Source: Actinobacillus arthritidis (GTDB lineage: Bacteria > Pseudomonadota > Gammaproteobacteria > Enterobacterales > Pasteurellaceae). Taken from it: a DNA stretch of 64,000 bases. The DNA is taken from positions 2,202,747 to 2,266,746 of the forward strand of contig NZ_CP103833.1 of the NCBI RefSeq assembly GCF_029774155.1, read 5' to 3'. The position numbers were made by a program, and so were the translations under genes. Of the stretch, positions 19,343 to 29,502 are shown piece by piece. The notes under the pieces are model-generated. The model was not told the DNA's origin and made no database searches. It saw only the letters and a program-made list of their open reading frames with translations. The stretch's first letter is position 1; every line of letters begins with the position of its first letter.

Positions 19343-19840
19343 TTAAACATCATAAGTTCCCATGACACTCGCTGTCGCTAAAATATGGCCTTGCATTGCA
19401 AAATGTAGATCGTTAAAGCGGAAACCGGAAGTTAAATTGAGTTTGGTATCTAACGCATAAACAATAAGTTCGTAGCGGTGTTTGCAATTCGGTGGTGCCA
19501 TACCGCCATAATTTGAGGCTTCTTCAATAGAGAAATTACCTAATTTGCTTGCCCATGAATTTGCCCCTTGGACAAAATCGGTGGCGGTTAAACTTTCATT
19601 TTCTGTGATATTTGTCCGTGTTAAATCGGCAATAAGCCAATGAATCCAGACAAAACCGCTGGCAGTGATCGCATCTTTATCCTCTAAAACGACTGCAAAA
19701 GATTGTGTACCGTCCGGTATCTCGCTGATTTCAAATGGAATTGAGTAACTTGGCATCCCATTTGGGCTAAATTGCGTACCTCGTTTACCGTATTTATCTT
19801 CAAATACACCGTTTTTAATGGCAGAACTCATTACTTTCAT
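19343..19840 (-). CDS. YbhB/YbcL family Raf-kinase-inhibitor-like (PEBP) protein
   Basis: 165 residues of the phosphatidylethanolamine-binding protein fold. Motifs seen are FVWIHWLIADL, GANSWASKLG, YGGMAPPNCKHRYELIVYALD. No signal peptide, so cytoplasmic. The function of bacterial members is not settled. It is divergent from the exchanger gene, sharing a 73-base promoter region, and it ends at an uptake-signal terminator. Confidence 0.88.
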   Translation of the reverse strand: MKVMSSAIKNGVFEDKYGKRGTQFSPNGMPSYSIPFEISEIPDGTQSFAVVLEDKDAITASGFVWIHWLIADLTRTNITENESLTATDFVQGANSWASKLGNFSIEEASNYGGMAPPNCKHRYELIVYALDTKLNLTSGFRFNDLHFAMQGHILATASVMGTYDV

Positions 19841-19913
19841 TGTCGATTCCTTATAGTGAATTGATAAATTTTGACCTATACTATACGCCCTTTTTTATTT
19901 GTTAGGAAATACG

Positions 19914-20875
19914 ATGTTATATGCTTCATTAGCCATTGTGATTGGCTTAATTTTACTCGTTTGGAGTGCGGATAAATTTGTTGAAGGTGCGCTTCTTCTG
20001 CGCGTCATTTTGGTATGTCACCTTTATTAATCGGGATTGTGATTGTCGGCTTCGGTACCTCCGCACCGGAAATGTTGGTGTCGGCTTCTTCCGCTCTTAA
20101 GGGAGCTTCGGGGATTGCATTAGGTAATGCCTACGGATCGAATATTACCAATATTGCGTTAATTTTAGGGGTAACGGCACTTATTAAGCCGATTATTGTC
20201 GCTTCCGAAGTAATTAAGAAAGAACTTCCGATTTTAATTTTAATTACGTTAGTATCGGCATATATGTTGTTTGATGCACAAGTTACCCAACTGGAAGCGG
20301 TCATTTTATTGGCGATTTTTACAATTTATATGGGCTGGACCATCTGGGTAGCGGTACGCAGTAAAGATGATACGCTTGCTCAAACGGAATCCTTAAATGA
20401 GGAAAGATTGCCGATTGGTAAAGCACTTTTCTGGGTGGTTATCGGCTTATTATTCTTAATGGCAAGCTCTCAATTATTGGTTTGGGGTGCGGTTGAAGTC
20501 GCTAAATATTTCGGTGTGAGTGATTTAGTGATTGGTTTGACGATTGTGGCGGTAGGGACATCTTTACCGGAACTGGCTTCATCCGTTATTGCCGCTCGTA
20601 AAGGCGAATCAGATTTAGCGTTAGGTAATATTGTCGGTTCAAATTTATTTAATACCTTAGCGGTAGTTGGGATTGCCGGTACGATTGAACCGATGCAAGT
20701 GGAAGCAGAAGTATTTTCACGAGATATGCTTGTGATGTTGGCTCTGACCGTATTGCTATTATTATTTGCCTTTAGTTTCCGTAAACAGCCGGGTAGAGTT
20801 AACCGTGTGGAAGGTGCGATTTTATTTGCTTGTTATGTCGCTTATACCTTATATCTTTTAAATACTGCAGTATAA
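19914..20875 (+). CDS. yrbG: Calcium/sodium exchanger family protein (YrbG-like; frameshifted near N-terminus)
   Basis: Inner-membrane CaCA exchanger, about 320 residues after repair. Both alpha repeats are present: [35 protein letters not shown] and [35 protein letters not shown]. The start is ATG 19914 after AGGAAA. At about 19990, GGTGCGCTTC lacks one G; with GCGGCTTC the protein reads [23 protein letters not shown], the expected N-terminus. Ion specificity is not determined by sequence alone. Confidence 0.88.
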
Positions 20876-20884
20876 AATCATTTT

Positions 20885-20929
20885 AAAAATGGCAATATTC
20901 TTAGTTTTGTGGAATATTGCCATTTACTT
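20885..20929. terminator. Bidirectional terminator between exchanger and toxin-antitoxin pair
   Basis: A perfect inverted repeat AATGGCAATATTC / GAATATTGCCATT (about 20888-20900 with 20912-20924) has T-rich sequence on both sides, and convergent genes flank it. Confidence 0.85.
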
Positions 20930-21214
20930 TTATTTATCTGCATTCAGCGGTACGATTTGTAGCGTTTTACCTAGCGGAACCAGTAATTTTAATAGTGTTG
21001 CCAAAGAAGGATTGGACGAGCCTTTTTCTACTCGGGCAATCATTGATTGCTTTACGCCGCTTAAACTTTCTAACTTGCGTTGAGAAATACCGAGTGCTTG
21101 ACGGGTTTCTATAATTTCAAGAATAAGTTTTATGCGGAAATTTTGTTCTTCAATGTCTAAAGGATTCAACACTTGTTGTTCAAATGAATGCCAACTAGAA
21201 CCAATAGGGCTCAT
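20930..21214 (-). CDS. XRE-family antitoxin (HigA-like)
   Basis: 94 residues with a helix-turn-helix of the Cro/XRE type in the C-terminal half: ETRQALGISQRKLESLSGVKQSMIARVEKGSSNPSL. It is the second gene of a toxin-antitoxin pair, overlapping the toxin gene by 20 bases. It would neutralise the toxin and probably repress the shared promoter; both roles are known for the family and inferred here. Confidence 0.85.
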   Translation of the reverse strand: MSPIGSSWHSFEQQVLNPLDIEEQNFRIKLILEIIETRQALGISQRKLESLSGVKQSMIARVEKGSSNPSLATLLKLLVPLGKTLQIVPLNADK

Positions 21215-21566
21215 CTTTTATCCTCGCTTGTAAGTCTGCTAATCTGCTTTTTGCTCGTTCGATTTCCCGTTTAGGGATACGATAATGGGATTTTGCTAAA
21301 TAGTGCAATAAGACAAATTGCCCTCTGATAATACTAGTAAGTAATAAACAATCACTCATTGGACGAATCTGCCAAATGCGGTCTTCCAAATGTTTTATAT
21401 AATTTTCGCCGGCTCGTGTACCGTGTAAATGTAAGATGCTTAAATGATGACTGATTTTTTGCAATTTTTCACGGTTATCGTTGTGCGATTGTTTTAGCAG
21501 TCCCAATAGTGACTCTTTGACAGGCTCTCGCCCCCGTTTATCTCGATAAAAGACTATTTCATACAT
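21195..21566 (-). CDS. RelE/HigB-type toxin (phage Gp49-like)
   Basis: 123 residues starting MYEIVFYRDKRGREPVKE, the typical beginning of Gp49-like/HigB toxins, with LEDRIWQIRPM and FVLLHYLAKSHYRIPKREIERA. I use ATG 21566, with GGAG upstream. Toxin-before-antitoxin order is that of HigBA. Family members are ribosome-dependent mRNA interferases; activity here is inferred. Confidence 0.85.
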   Translation of the reverse strand: MYEIVFYRDKRGREPVKESLLGLLKQSHNDNREKLQKISHHLSILHLHGTRAGENYIKHLEDRIWQIRPMSDCLLLTSIIRGQFVLLHYLAKSHYRIPKREIERAKSRLADLQARIKDEPYWF

Positions 21567-21762
21567 CGTTTTTTTCTCCTTTTGAATGAAAACGCGTAAA
21601 TTTATTATGGCTTTATCAGGCGAGTTTCTCAATATTTTCGGTAAGTTTTTGTCAGTTTTTATTTTTTATAAATTAAAGTCTATTTTTAGTAAGGAATCAG
21701 ACTTTTGCCCGACTTTATTGGTTTGTATTACAATAATGTACTTTTTATTAATTTAATTTTAT

Positions 21763-23511
21763 ATGTTAAAACGTCTTTTTTTCTTATTTATTGGTATTGC
21801 TGTCACAGCTTCCTCTTATGCTGGGTTGTTCGGTAATGAACAACCGAAATATTTAACTGGTGCAGAGGCTTTTGCTTTTTCGGCGATACCGAAATCCGAT
21901 AAACAAATTGAATTGAATTGGCAAGTTGCGGATGGCTATTATCTGTATAAAAAAGAAATACAGGTCACGCCACAAAATGCTGAAATCCAGCCGTTGATGT
22001 TTCCTGTCGCAGAAAATTATCACGATGAATTTTTTGGTGATGTCGAAATTTTCCGTGATCAGCTTACGCGCCGGTAACATTCTCTGCAAAGACAAGCGAA
22101 CGGCAGTCTTTCGGTTCGTTATCAAGGCTGTACCAAAGGTTTTTGCTATCCGCCTGAAACAGTCACCATTGCATTAGGCGAACAACAAGCGGTCGATTCC
22201 GCACAAAATTTTGCAAAAAATAGTGAAAATTCAACCGCTTCTCAGCCGTTAGCGAATGCACCGAAAGCAGAACAGGATCAGCTTGCCGAGAACTTGGCGA
22301 ATAATCGCTTATCGATTTTTTGGTTCTTTGTGCTGGGCATCGGTTTAGCCTTTACCCCATGCGTATTACCGATGTTGCCGTTACTGTCTGCGATTGTAAT
22401 TGGTAATAAGCAACGCCCTAATACGTTCAAAGCGTTATTACTCAGCTTTGCTTATGTACAAGGTATGGCGCTTACTTATACGCTATTAGGTTTAGTGGTA
22501 GCGACAATCGGCTTACCGTTCCAAGTGGCGTTGCAAAGCCCGCCAGTGCTGATTTCACTTGCGATTTTATTCACCATTTTAGCCGCTTCGATGTTCGGCT
22601 TATTTGAAATCCGTTTGCCGAATTCATGGCAACAAAAACTGAATGCGATGAGTCAGAAACAGCAAGGCGGTGCATTTGGTAGCGTTTTTGTAATGGGGAT
22701 GATTGCCGGCTTGGTAGCTTCACCTTGTACTTCCGCGCCGTTATCCGGTGCGTTACTGTATGTCGCACAAAGTGGGGACTTGCTCACCGGCGGATTAGCG
22801 CTCTATTTATTAGCCTTAGGAATGGGGATTCCGTTAATTCTGATTACCTTATTCGGCAACCGTATTTTACCGAAATCGGGCGATTGGTTATTAAAAGTAA
22901 AAACCGCATTCGGTTTTGTGATGTTAGCATTACCGGTCTTTTTACTTAGCCGTATTTTACCGAGCCATTACGAGTCGTTTATGTGGTCGGCACTGGCGAT
23001 GGTATTTGTCGGTTGGTTGATTAGCGTGATTCCTACACAAGGCTTAATCAAACAAGCGGTCAGAATTGCATTGTTTTTTACATTTGCGCTTGCTTCTTAC
23101 CCTTGGGCGAACTTAGTCTGCAATCAAGGTAACGCTCATTCGGCGCAAGTAAGCAATCACTTAGCGTTTGAACGCGTGCAATCACTTGCAGAATTACAAG
23201 CAAAATTGACCGCTTCACAAGGCAAAAAAGTGATGTTGGATCTATATGCCGATTGGTGTGTGGCGTGTAAGGAGTTTGATAAATACACCTTTACCGATCA
23301 AGCCGTACAGCAAAAATTGGCGGAAATGGTGGTGTCGCAAGTGGATATGACCAATAACTCGGCACAAAACGATGAGTTAATGAAACACTTTAATGTATTA
23401 GGGTTACCGACCATTTTATTCTTTGATGAGAACGGTAATGAGCTGACGCAATCAAGAGTTACCGGCTTCTTAGAAGCAAATCAATTTTTAAGTTGGCTAA
23501 ATCAGTTATAA
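21763..23511 (+). CDS. dsbD: Thiol:disulfide interchange protein DsbD (two compensating indels)
   Basis: Passes electrons from cytoplasmic thioredoxin to periplasmic partners. Order: signal peptide, N-terminal immunoglobulin-like domain with YQGCTKGFCYPP, membrane domain with FTPCVLPMLPLL and SPCTSAPLSG, and C-terminal thioredoxin domain with YADWCVACK. A TAA interrupts the frame at 22075-22077. Adding a G at about 22069 and removing an A at about 22091 gives LTAPVTFSAK then QANGSLSVRYQGC. Both flanks are in one frame, so the two indels cancel. Total about 582 residues. Confidence 0.9.
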
Positions 23512-23515
23512 TCTT

Positions 23516-23549
23516 ATGGCACAAGTTGATCGCTTGTGCCATTTTTTCT
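23516..23549 (+). terminator. Terminator of dsbD
   Basis: ATGGCACAAG (23516-23525) pairs with CTTGTGCCAT, followed by TTTTTTCTT. An ATG at 23516 inside this hairpin is not a credible gene start. Confidence 0.88.
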
Positions 23550-23569
23550 TAATCACAGATAAGTTTGCT

Positions 23570-24139
23570 ATGAACCAAGACAATCATAAAATTGAAGACA
23601 TTATTCGTATTTTCGATGAATGTTTCGCCGAAGAATACAATACTCGCTTAGAAAAGGGCGAAGACTACCCGATTTACTTACCCGCATTTTTAGATGAAGA
23701 CGGCGTGAAATCTGAGCGTCCATATAACGTGATTTTATTTGCACACGGCTATTACAGCAGTGCATTACATGAGATTGCCCATTGGCTTGTGGCAGGAACC
23801 GAACGCCGTAAATTAGAAGATTTCGGCTATTGGTACGAACCGGACGGACGCTCGGCGGAACGTCAGCGTGAATTTGAATCGGTGGAAGTGAAACCGCAAG
23901 CGATTGAATGGGTGTTAGCAACCGCCGCGGGCTTTCGCTATTTTGCCAGTGCGGATAATCTTTCCGGCAATCCGGGCGATAATTCTGCGTTTAAACAAGC
24001 GGTTTTTGATCAAGTAAAAATTTATGCGGAACGAGGTTATTTACCGAAACGTGCCGAAACGCTACGTAAAGCGTTAGCCAAATTCTACGGCACAGAAGAT
24101 AAAATTGATTTAGCAAATTTTGATTTGGCGAGAATCTAA
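23570..24139 (+). CDS. epmC: Elongation factor P hydroxylase EpmC (YfcM)
   Basis: 189 residues. The metal-binding motif HEIAHWLVAGTERR and the conserved GYWYEPDGRSAERQREFESVEVKPQA match the YfcM/EpmC family, which hydroxylates the lysyl-modified lysine of EF-P. I use ATG 23570 rather than the upstream ATG in the dsbD terminator. The frame is intact; it ends at an uptake-signal hairpin. Confidence 0.9.
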   Translation: MNQDNHKIEDIIRIFDECFAEEYNTRLEKGEDYPIYLPAFLDEDGVKSERPYNVILFAHGYYSSALHEIAHWLVAGTERRKLEDFGYWYEPDGRSAERQREFESVEVKPQAIEWVLATAAGFRYFASADNLSGNPGDNSAFKQAVFDQVKIYAERGYLPKRAETLRKALAKFYGTEDKIDLANFDLARI

Positions 24140-24142
24140 CAA

Positions 24143-24180
24143 ACAAGCGGTTAAATTTTTAGGAAATTTAACCGCTTGTA
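24143..24180. terminator. Bidirectional uptake-signal terminator between epmC and rsmI
   Basis: ACAAGCGGTTAAATTT (24143-24158) and AAATTTAACCGCTTGT (24164-24179) are perfect complements with a five-base loop. It lies between convergent genes, with T-rich flanks. Confidence 0.85.
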
Positions 24181-24182
24181 TT

Positions 24183-25035
24183 TTAGTTATCGGAGAGATG
24201 TTCTAAACCGTATTGATAAAGCGCATTCTTTTTATAGCCGAAAGTCTCCGCCACAATTGCCAGCTTTTTTCAGCGGTAATTCTTGGCAAAGTAAACCGAG
24301 TAATTTAACCGCTTGGGTGGAAAATTCTTCATCTGCCTGTTCCGGTTTTCCTTCCACGACTAACACAATCTCACCTTTAATGCGGTTGCTATCTTCATTT
24401 AACCACGCAATTAAATTGGTTAATGTATCGCCATGAATGGTTTCCCACGTTTTGGTAATTTCACGAGCCATCACCACATAACGATCCTTGCCTAGCATTT
24501 TTTGCATATCTTCAAGCGTATCTAAAATACGGTGCGTTGATTCATAAAAAATCAATGTACGTGGTTCATCAGCCACTTCCGCTAATTTATCGCAACGTGA
24601 TTTTGTCTTAGCCGGTAAGAACCCTTCAAAACAAAAGCGGTCTGAAGCAATACCGGATGCGCAAAGTGCGGTAATCGCCGCACAAGCGCCGGGTAACGGC
24701 ACGACTTTAACCCCGGCTTGGCGGCAATGGCGCACCAAGTGAAAGCCTGGGTCACTAATTAATGGCGTGCCGGCATCGGAAATCAGGGCAATATTCAGCC
24801 CTTGTTGTAATTTTTCGACTAATACGGCGACTTTTTGTTGTTCATTGTGATCATGTAAGGCAAAAAACGGTTTTTTGATGCCGTAATGGCTAAGTAATAA
24901 ACCGCTATGACGAGTATCTTCCGCGACGATTAAATCGACTTGGGCAAAAGTATCCAATGCTCGTTGAGTTATATCTCCAAGATTACCAATTGGCGTTGCG
25001 ACAATATACAAAGTACCGTTTTGTTCGTTTTTCAT
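24183..25035 (-). CDS. rsmI: 16S rRNA 2'-O-methyltransferase RsmI (frameshifted near C-terminus)
   Basis: SAM-dependent methyltransferase of 16S rRNA C1402. Tetrapyrrole-methylase fold with [37 protein letters not shown] and [12 protein letters not shown]. The frame breaks at about 24265 after ELPLKKA; the next frame continues [18 protein letters not shown] to a stop at 24183. One extra base or two missing bases would explain it. About 283 residues. It is divergent from lpoA, as in E. coli. Confidence 0.9.
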
Positions 25036-25107
25036 TTGCTTTTCACTCGTTTGATAAGTAAGATTTCAACATTATTATGCCCATTATAGTCTATTAGGAG
25101 CAATACA

Positions 25108-26856
25108 ATGGCGACTATTTTAAAACAGAAACTAAAAACTGTCTTTGTCCCAACGGCAATGGCACTTTTTCTTTCTGCTTGTACCGGTACAAGTTTTTTT
25201 GAAAACCCATTAACTAAAACAGTAAAAGACGAAGCCTATGCTACTTCGGAGTTTTATATTAATAAAGCGGATAAAGCGACAGATAAAGAAGATCAGGTCA
25301 CTTACCGTTTATTAGCCGTCCGTAAATTAATTGATGAGAATAAAGCGGCGGAAGCACAAAATACTTTTGATGAACTATCGCCGGCATTGGCTGAAATTCA
25401 GAAAAATGAGATTCAGAAAGTCGAGTATAACTTAGTGGCAAGACAGCTTGTCGCCTTACAAGGCAATGAAGCTCAAGCGGTTTCTTTATTAAAACTTGTC
25501 CCAATGGCACAACTGAGCCGTTCGCAAACACTACGTTTTTATCAAACTCAAGCACGTATCGCTGAAAATCGTAAAGATGTATTGGAAGCGGTGAAAGCTC
25601 GTTCGTTAATGACGGCAAAATTAGCTGATAATAAATTACGTCAAGAGAATAATGATCAAATTTGGTCTTTATTACGTAATGCAAATAAAGGTTCGCTTTC
25701 TGTGGCAAATCCGGGACCGGGCGAAATTGAATTTGCCGGTTGGTTAGCATTAATTGCGGCATATAACCAAAATGTCACCACTCCGGCACAAATGCCACAA
25801 GCAATTAATAACTGGAAACAGCTTTATCCAAATCATAGTGCAGTTTCCTTTATGCCGGCAGAGTTACAAAATGTGTCTAATTTCCAACAAACTCAGTTAA
25901 ACGGCGTAGCATTATTATTACCGTTAAGCGGTGAAGCAAAAATTTTAGGCGATATTATCAAAAAAGGTTTTGATGATGCGAAGGGCGATGATGCAACAGC
26001 AATTCAAACTTATGATACAGATGCCGGTTCGGTTGAAAGCATTCTGACGCAAGCAAAACAGCAAGGGGCCCAAACGATTATCGGACCGCTACTTAAATCA
26101 CGTGTCGATGAGATGTTAGTCAGTCCGGAAATTAAAGGGGTAAATGTCTTAGCATTAAATTCAACGCCGAATGTAAAAGCGATTCCGGGTGTATGTTATT
26201 ACGGTTTATCGCCAGAAGCAGAGGCAAGAGCTGGGGCGGACCGTTTATATCGTGACGGTTATTCCCGTGCAATTGTTGCCGCATCACAAGATGATTTTGG
26301 TCAACGTTCGGCAGATGCGTTTGCACAACGTTGGCGACAATTAACAAATGGCGATGCGGATGTACGTTACTATAATTTACCGCAAGATGCGGTGGTCGCT
26401 ATTCAAAACTCCGGTAGTGTTCAGGGAGCCGCATTATATGCGTTAGGTACGGCAGAGCAGTTACTTGAATTAAAACAGGGTATTGATGGTTCACCGCTTG
26501 CCGGACAATTAAATATGTATACGTCTTCTCGCAGTAATTCACCGAATAACGGCATTGAATTTAGAACCGCCATGGAAGGGGTAAAATTTAGTGAAATTCC
26601 ATTATTAGCGGATCCTAGCTCGGATGAATATAAGAAAGCGGAAACATTGGCGGAAAGCGATTTCTCAATGATGCGTTTATATGCAATGGGTTCTGATGCT
26701 TGGGCGTTGGCAAATAAATTTAACGAGTTTCGTCAAATTCCGGGTTACAGCGTTTCAGGTTTGACGGGGAATTTAACCGCAAGCCCGAACTGTAATATTG
26801 AGCGTGGCATGTCTTGGTTGCAATATCGCAATGGTGCTGTGGAAAACGCTAACTAA
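25108..26856 (+). CDS. lpoA: Penicillin-binding protein activator LpoA
   Basis: Outer-membrane lipoprotein that activates PBP1a. 582 residues: lipobox LSAC at about residue 25, an N-terminal helical TPR-like domain (about 40-250), then a periplasmic-binding-protein-like domain (VALLLPLSGEAKILGDIIKKGFDDA; QTIIGPLLKSRVDEML). First gene of the conserved lpoA-yraN-diaA-dolP group. Confidence 0.93.
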   Translation: MATILKQKLKTVFVPTAMALFLSACTGTSFFENPLTKTVKDEAYATSEFYINKADKATDKEDQVTYRLLAVRKLIDENKAAEAQNTFDELSPALAEIQKNEIQKVEYNLVARQLVALQGNEAQAVSLLKLVPMAQLSRSQTLRFYQTQARIAENRKDVLEAVKARSLMTAKLADNKLRQENNDQIWSLLRNANKGSLSVANPGPGEIEFAGWLALIAAYNQNVTTPAQMPQAINNWKQLYPNHSAVSFMPAELQNVSNFQQTQLNGVALLLPLSGEAKILGDIIKKGFDDAKGDDATAIQTYDTDAGSVESILTQAKQQGAQTIIGPLLKSRVDEMLVSPEIKGVNVLALNSTPNVKAIPGVCYYGLSPEAEARAGADRLYRDGYSRAIVAASQDDFGQRSADAFAQRWRQLTNGDADVRYYNLPQDAVVAIQNSGSVQGAALYALGTAEQLLELKQGIDGSPLAGQLNMYTSSRSNSPNNGIEFRTAMEGVKFSEIPLLADPSSDEYKKAETLAESDFSMMRLYAMGSDAWALANKFNEFRQIPGYSVSGLTGNLTASPNCNIERGMSWLQYRNGAVENAN

Positions 26857-27203
26857 ACGAGCTCAAGGTGCTAGCTTTGAACAAAAAGCCCGTGAGCTGT
26901 TAGAGCAAAGACGGGCTGAAATTTGTTGCCGCAAATCAGCAATTTAAATGCGGAGAGTTGGACTTGATTATGCAACAGGGTGATACTTTAGTATTTGTTG
27001 AGGTTCGTCAGCGTAAAAGTAATCGTTTCGGCTCGGCATTGGAAAGTATTGATTACCGTAAACAGCAAAAATGGCTTGATGCGGCTAATATGTGGTTGTT
27101 CCAACAGCGTAAACAGAGCTTAGACACGGCAAATTGTCGCTTCGATGTTGTTGTATTTGAAGGAAATGATCCGCCAGTTTGGATCCAAAATTTTTTAGGG
27201 TAA
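26831..27203 (+). CDS. yraN: YraN family (UPF0102) endonuclease-like protein (frameshifted)
   Basis: About 123 residues with the restriction-endonuclease-like fold: CGELDLIM and FVEVRQRKS carry the conserved acidic and lysine residues. The N-terminus [27 protein letters not shown] is in a different frame from [18 protein letters not shown]; one extra base at about 26910 explains it. The start overlaps the end of lpoA by 26 bases. The role of the family is not settled. Confidence 0.82.
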
Positions 27204-27209
27204 CGTAGA

Positions 27210-27790
27210 ATGCTTGAAAAAATACAAGATCGGTTTACGGAAAGTATTCAGATCCAAATTGCTGCATGACGGAATTATTGCCAAAATCGTTAAGTGAAGC
27301 GACAACACGTATCGTTGCTTGTTTGCTGAGAGGTAATAAGATAATTGTTTGCGGTCATGGGCGTTCCTATACTAATGCACAGCTATTAGTTAGCCATTTG
27401 TTGCATAAATATGATTTGAACCGACCAAGTTTTGTTGCCTTATTATTACAATTTGATGGGGTATTGGCAGGTGTAATCGCACAAGATAATGATCTTGCTA
27501 ATCTTTATCGTAAGCAATTACAAGCAGTTGCAAAACACGGTGATCTATTTATCAACTTTTCGCCGACAGGTAATGAAGAAGCGGTTTTAAATGCGATTCA
27601 TTTAGCCAAAAACGAAGGGTTGGAGATTATTAGTTTTACCAGTAGCCGTAATGATCATACACAAGGTTTGCTCGATGAGCATGATGTTGAGATCTCGATG
27701 CCTTCTAATAGCGAGTTACGCGTTATTGAAGGACATCAATTTTGTGTCAATGTACTGTGTGAATTAGTTGATCATTTACTTTTTTCTTAA
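27210..27790 (+). CDS. diaA: DnaA initiator-associating protein DiaA (frameshifted)
   Basis: SIS-domain protein that promotes DnaA assembly at oriC in E. coli. The N-terminus MLEKIQDRFTESIQIQIAA meets a TGA at about 27267. The rest (TELLPKSLSEATTRIVACLLRGNKIIVCGHGRS..) is one frame over; one missing base at about 27266 explains it. About 193 residues. It starts 7 bases after yraN. Confidence 0.87.
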
Positions 27791-27816
27791 TTTTCTAGTA
27801 TAGAGAGGATATTGTT

Positions 27817-28404
27817 ATGTTCACTTTAAAACGTATCGGTTTAATGAGTTTATGTGCGTTAAGCCTTTTATCTTTGCAGGGCTGTATTGCAACGGCAGTA
27901 GTGACTTCAGCGACAGTAGCGACAAAAGTAGCGACTGATCCTCGTAGTGCGGGAACCCAGGTTGATGATGAGGTTCTCGAAGAACGTGTTGCTTATAATC
28001 TCAATAAAGATGCTCAACTTAAAGAAGAAACACGCATTAATGTTGTTGCCTATAACGGTAAGGTATTACTGGTTGGGCAGGCTCCGAATGATTCTGCAGT
28101 AGAAACCGCTAAGAATTTAGCGGCGGGAGCAGAAGGGGTTACTGAAGTCTATAATGAAATCCGTACCGGTGAAAAAATTGGGGTGGGACAAATCTCTGTC
28201 GATAGCTGGATTACTACCGCAATTAAATCAAAATTGTTAGTTAATTCAGAGGTAAAATCTACCGAAGTTAAAGTCATTACCGAAAATGGCGAAGTATTCT
28301 TAGTCGGAAAACTTTCTCCATCACAAGCGGATGCGGCGACGGAAGTTGCTCGTAATGTAAGTGGCGTAAATAGAGTAATTAAAGTGATTAATTACGCTCA
28401 ATAA
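27817..28404 (+). CDS. dolP: BON-domain lipoprotein DolP (YraP)
   Basis: 195-residue lipoprotein with lipobox LQGC, followed by two BON domains (about 45-115 and 125-195), each with a GKVLLVG- or GEVFLVG-like core. DolP binds anionic phospholipid in the outer membrane and supports envelope integrity. The frame is intact, and the gene ends at a strong terminator. Confidence 0.92.
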   Translation: MFTLKRIGLMSLCALSLLSLQGCIATAVVTSATVATKVATDPRSAGTQVDDEVLEERVAYNLNKDAQLKEETRINVVAYNGKVLLVGQAPNDSAVETAKNLAAGAEGVTEVYNEIRTGEKIGVGQISVDSWITTAIKSKLLVNSEVKSTEVKVITENGEVFLVGKLSPSQADAATEVARNVSGVNRVIKVINYAQ

Positions 28405-28420
28405 GTATAGTATATAAAGC

Positions 28421-28450
28421 AAGAAACCGTCTTTAAAGACGGTTTCTTAT
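28421..28450 (+). terminator. Terminator of lpoA-yraN-diaA-dolP
   Basis: AAGAAACCGTC (28421-28431) pairs with GACGGTTTCTT (28438-28448), followed by ATTAATG. The T-tract is weak, but the stem is perfect. Confidence 0.75.
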
Positions 28451-28464
28451 TAATGACGCTCGAC

Positions 28465-29104
28465 TTATTTTTTAATTAAGAAAGTCACCGCTTCAACATA
28501 ACGTTTGATAAATTCGTTAGTTGATTGAGAATCCGAGAATCCTTCCAAATTAATTTGGTATTGTTCATTTACGAAAAACGCCGGCACACCACGAATTTTA
28601 AAATCTTCTGCTAATTGCACTTGTTTGTTGACCAAACCGTTTACCGCAAAGCTGTTAATACCATTATCAAAATCTGCCGCACTTACGCCGTTTGCCGTAA
28701 ATACCGATTTGATATCATCCATTGATTTGAACGCATCTTTTTGTGTTTGCTTCAAATAATGCGGTTTTCACTTTATCTTCCATGCCTAATGCCATTGCTA
28801 ATGCCCATGCACGAGTTAAATTCTCAGACTGACGGCCTAAGAAATTAACGTGATATTGTACTAATTTAGCATCTTGTGGAAGTGCTTGTTTAATTTGACT
28901 TGGAATCTTGTAAGTTAATTCAAAATCATAGCAATGTGGGCAGTAGAATGAGAAAAACTCCACCACTTCTTTTTGTGCTGACGGAGCTTGGCGAACTTGA
29001 GTATATTCTTTACCTTCAACCGGATCCGCCGCAAAAGCGGTTGAATTTACTGTGAAAAATGCAGAAAGAGCGACTAAAACTGATTTTAATGCCAATTTTT
29101 TCAT
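28465..29104 (-). CDS. dsbA: Thiol:disulfide interchange protein DsbA (frameshifted)
   Basis: Periplasmic disulfide oxidase. Signal peptide ends TAFA; the active site is FYCPHCYDFE. The cis-proline region is RGVPAFFVNEQYQI. The frame breaks at about 28750: TALFEA in one frame is continued by QKDAFKSMDDIKSVF in the next, explained by one extra A (GCAAACA). About 212 residues. It lies 43 bases from yihD. DsbD (21.8 kb) is a different branch of the pathway. Confidence 0.92.
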
Positions 29105-29147
29105 TATTGTTCCTTAAATAAAAAATAAATGCGTCTGTTAGACCCAA

Positions 29148-29417
29148 TTAATCGTTTAAAATTCCACGGGCACGTAATAATGCCGTTTTGAAATCTTCTT
29201 CATAATCTTTTTTAATACCGGGAATCGGCTCGTGTTTATCTGCATTACGCATTTTTAATTGGTAAATTAACACTTCATCACGTAATGCCGCATAGTTATC
29301 AGGCTCACCGACTTCAACTGAAAGTTGTTGTAAAATATCCATCAGATGTAAATCCGGGTTTTTACGCCAATGTTCGCCCAATAACTCAAGTAATTCCTCT
29401 AAACGTTTGCATTTCAT
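29148..29417 (-). CDS. yihD: YihD family protein
   Basis: 89 residues, the normal family length, if started at MKCKRLEELLELL (29417), which has AAGGAAG upstream. The conserved C-terminus is KDYEEDFKTALLRARG. The function is unknown. It is upstream of dsbA and divergent from mobA, as in E. coli (where srkA lies between). Confidence 0.88.
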   Translation of the reverse strand: MKCKRLEELLELLGEHWRKNPDLHLMDILQQLSVEVGEPDNYAALRDEVLIYQLKMRNADKHEPIPGIKKDYEEDFKTALLRARGILND

Positions 29418-29502
29418 TCTTTGCTTCCTTAAAAATCCTTGTTGAAAAGTGTCCGGAATCATATACTTTTAACCACACTTTTGCAAAAAACTTGGACATA
29501 AA

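Noticed and set aside
20889..21114. Two small plus-strand open frames over the antitoxin
   Set aside because: Antisense to a clear XRE-family antitoxin, starting in a terminator; no support.
21763..22293. dsbD as two separate genes
   Set aside because: Both parts are in the same frame and together give a complete DsbD; the stop is explained by two nearby compensating indels.
23516..23569. Upstream ATG for epmC at 23516
   Set aside because: It lies inside the dsbD terminator hairpin and lengthens the protein beyond the family start; ATG 23570 fits.
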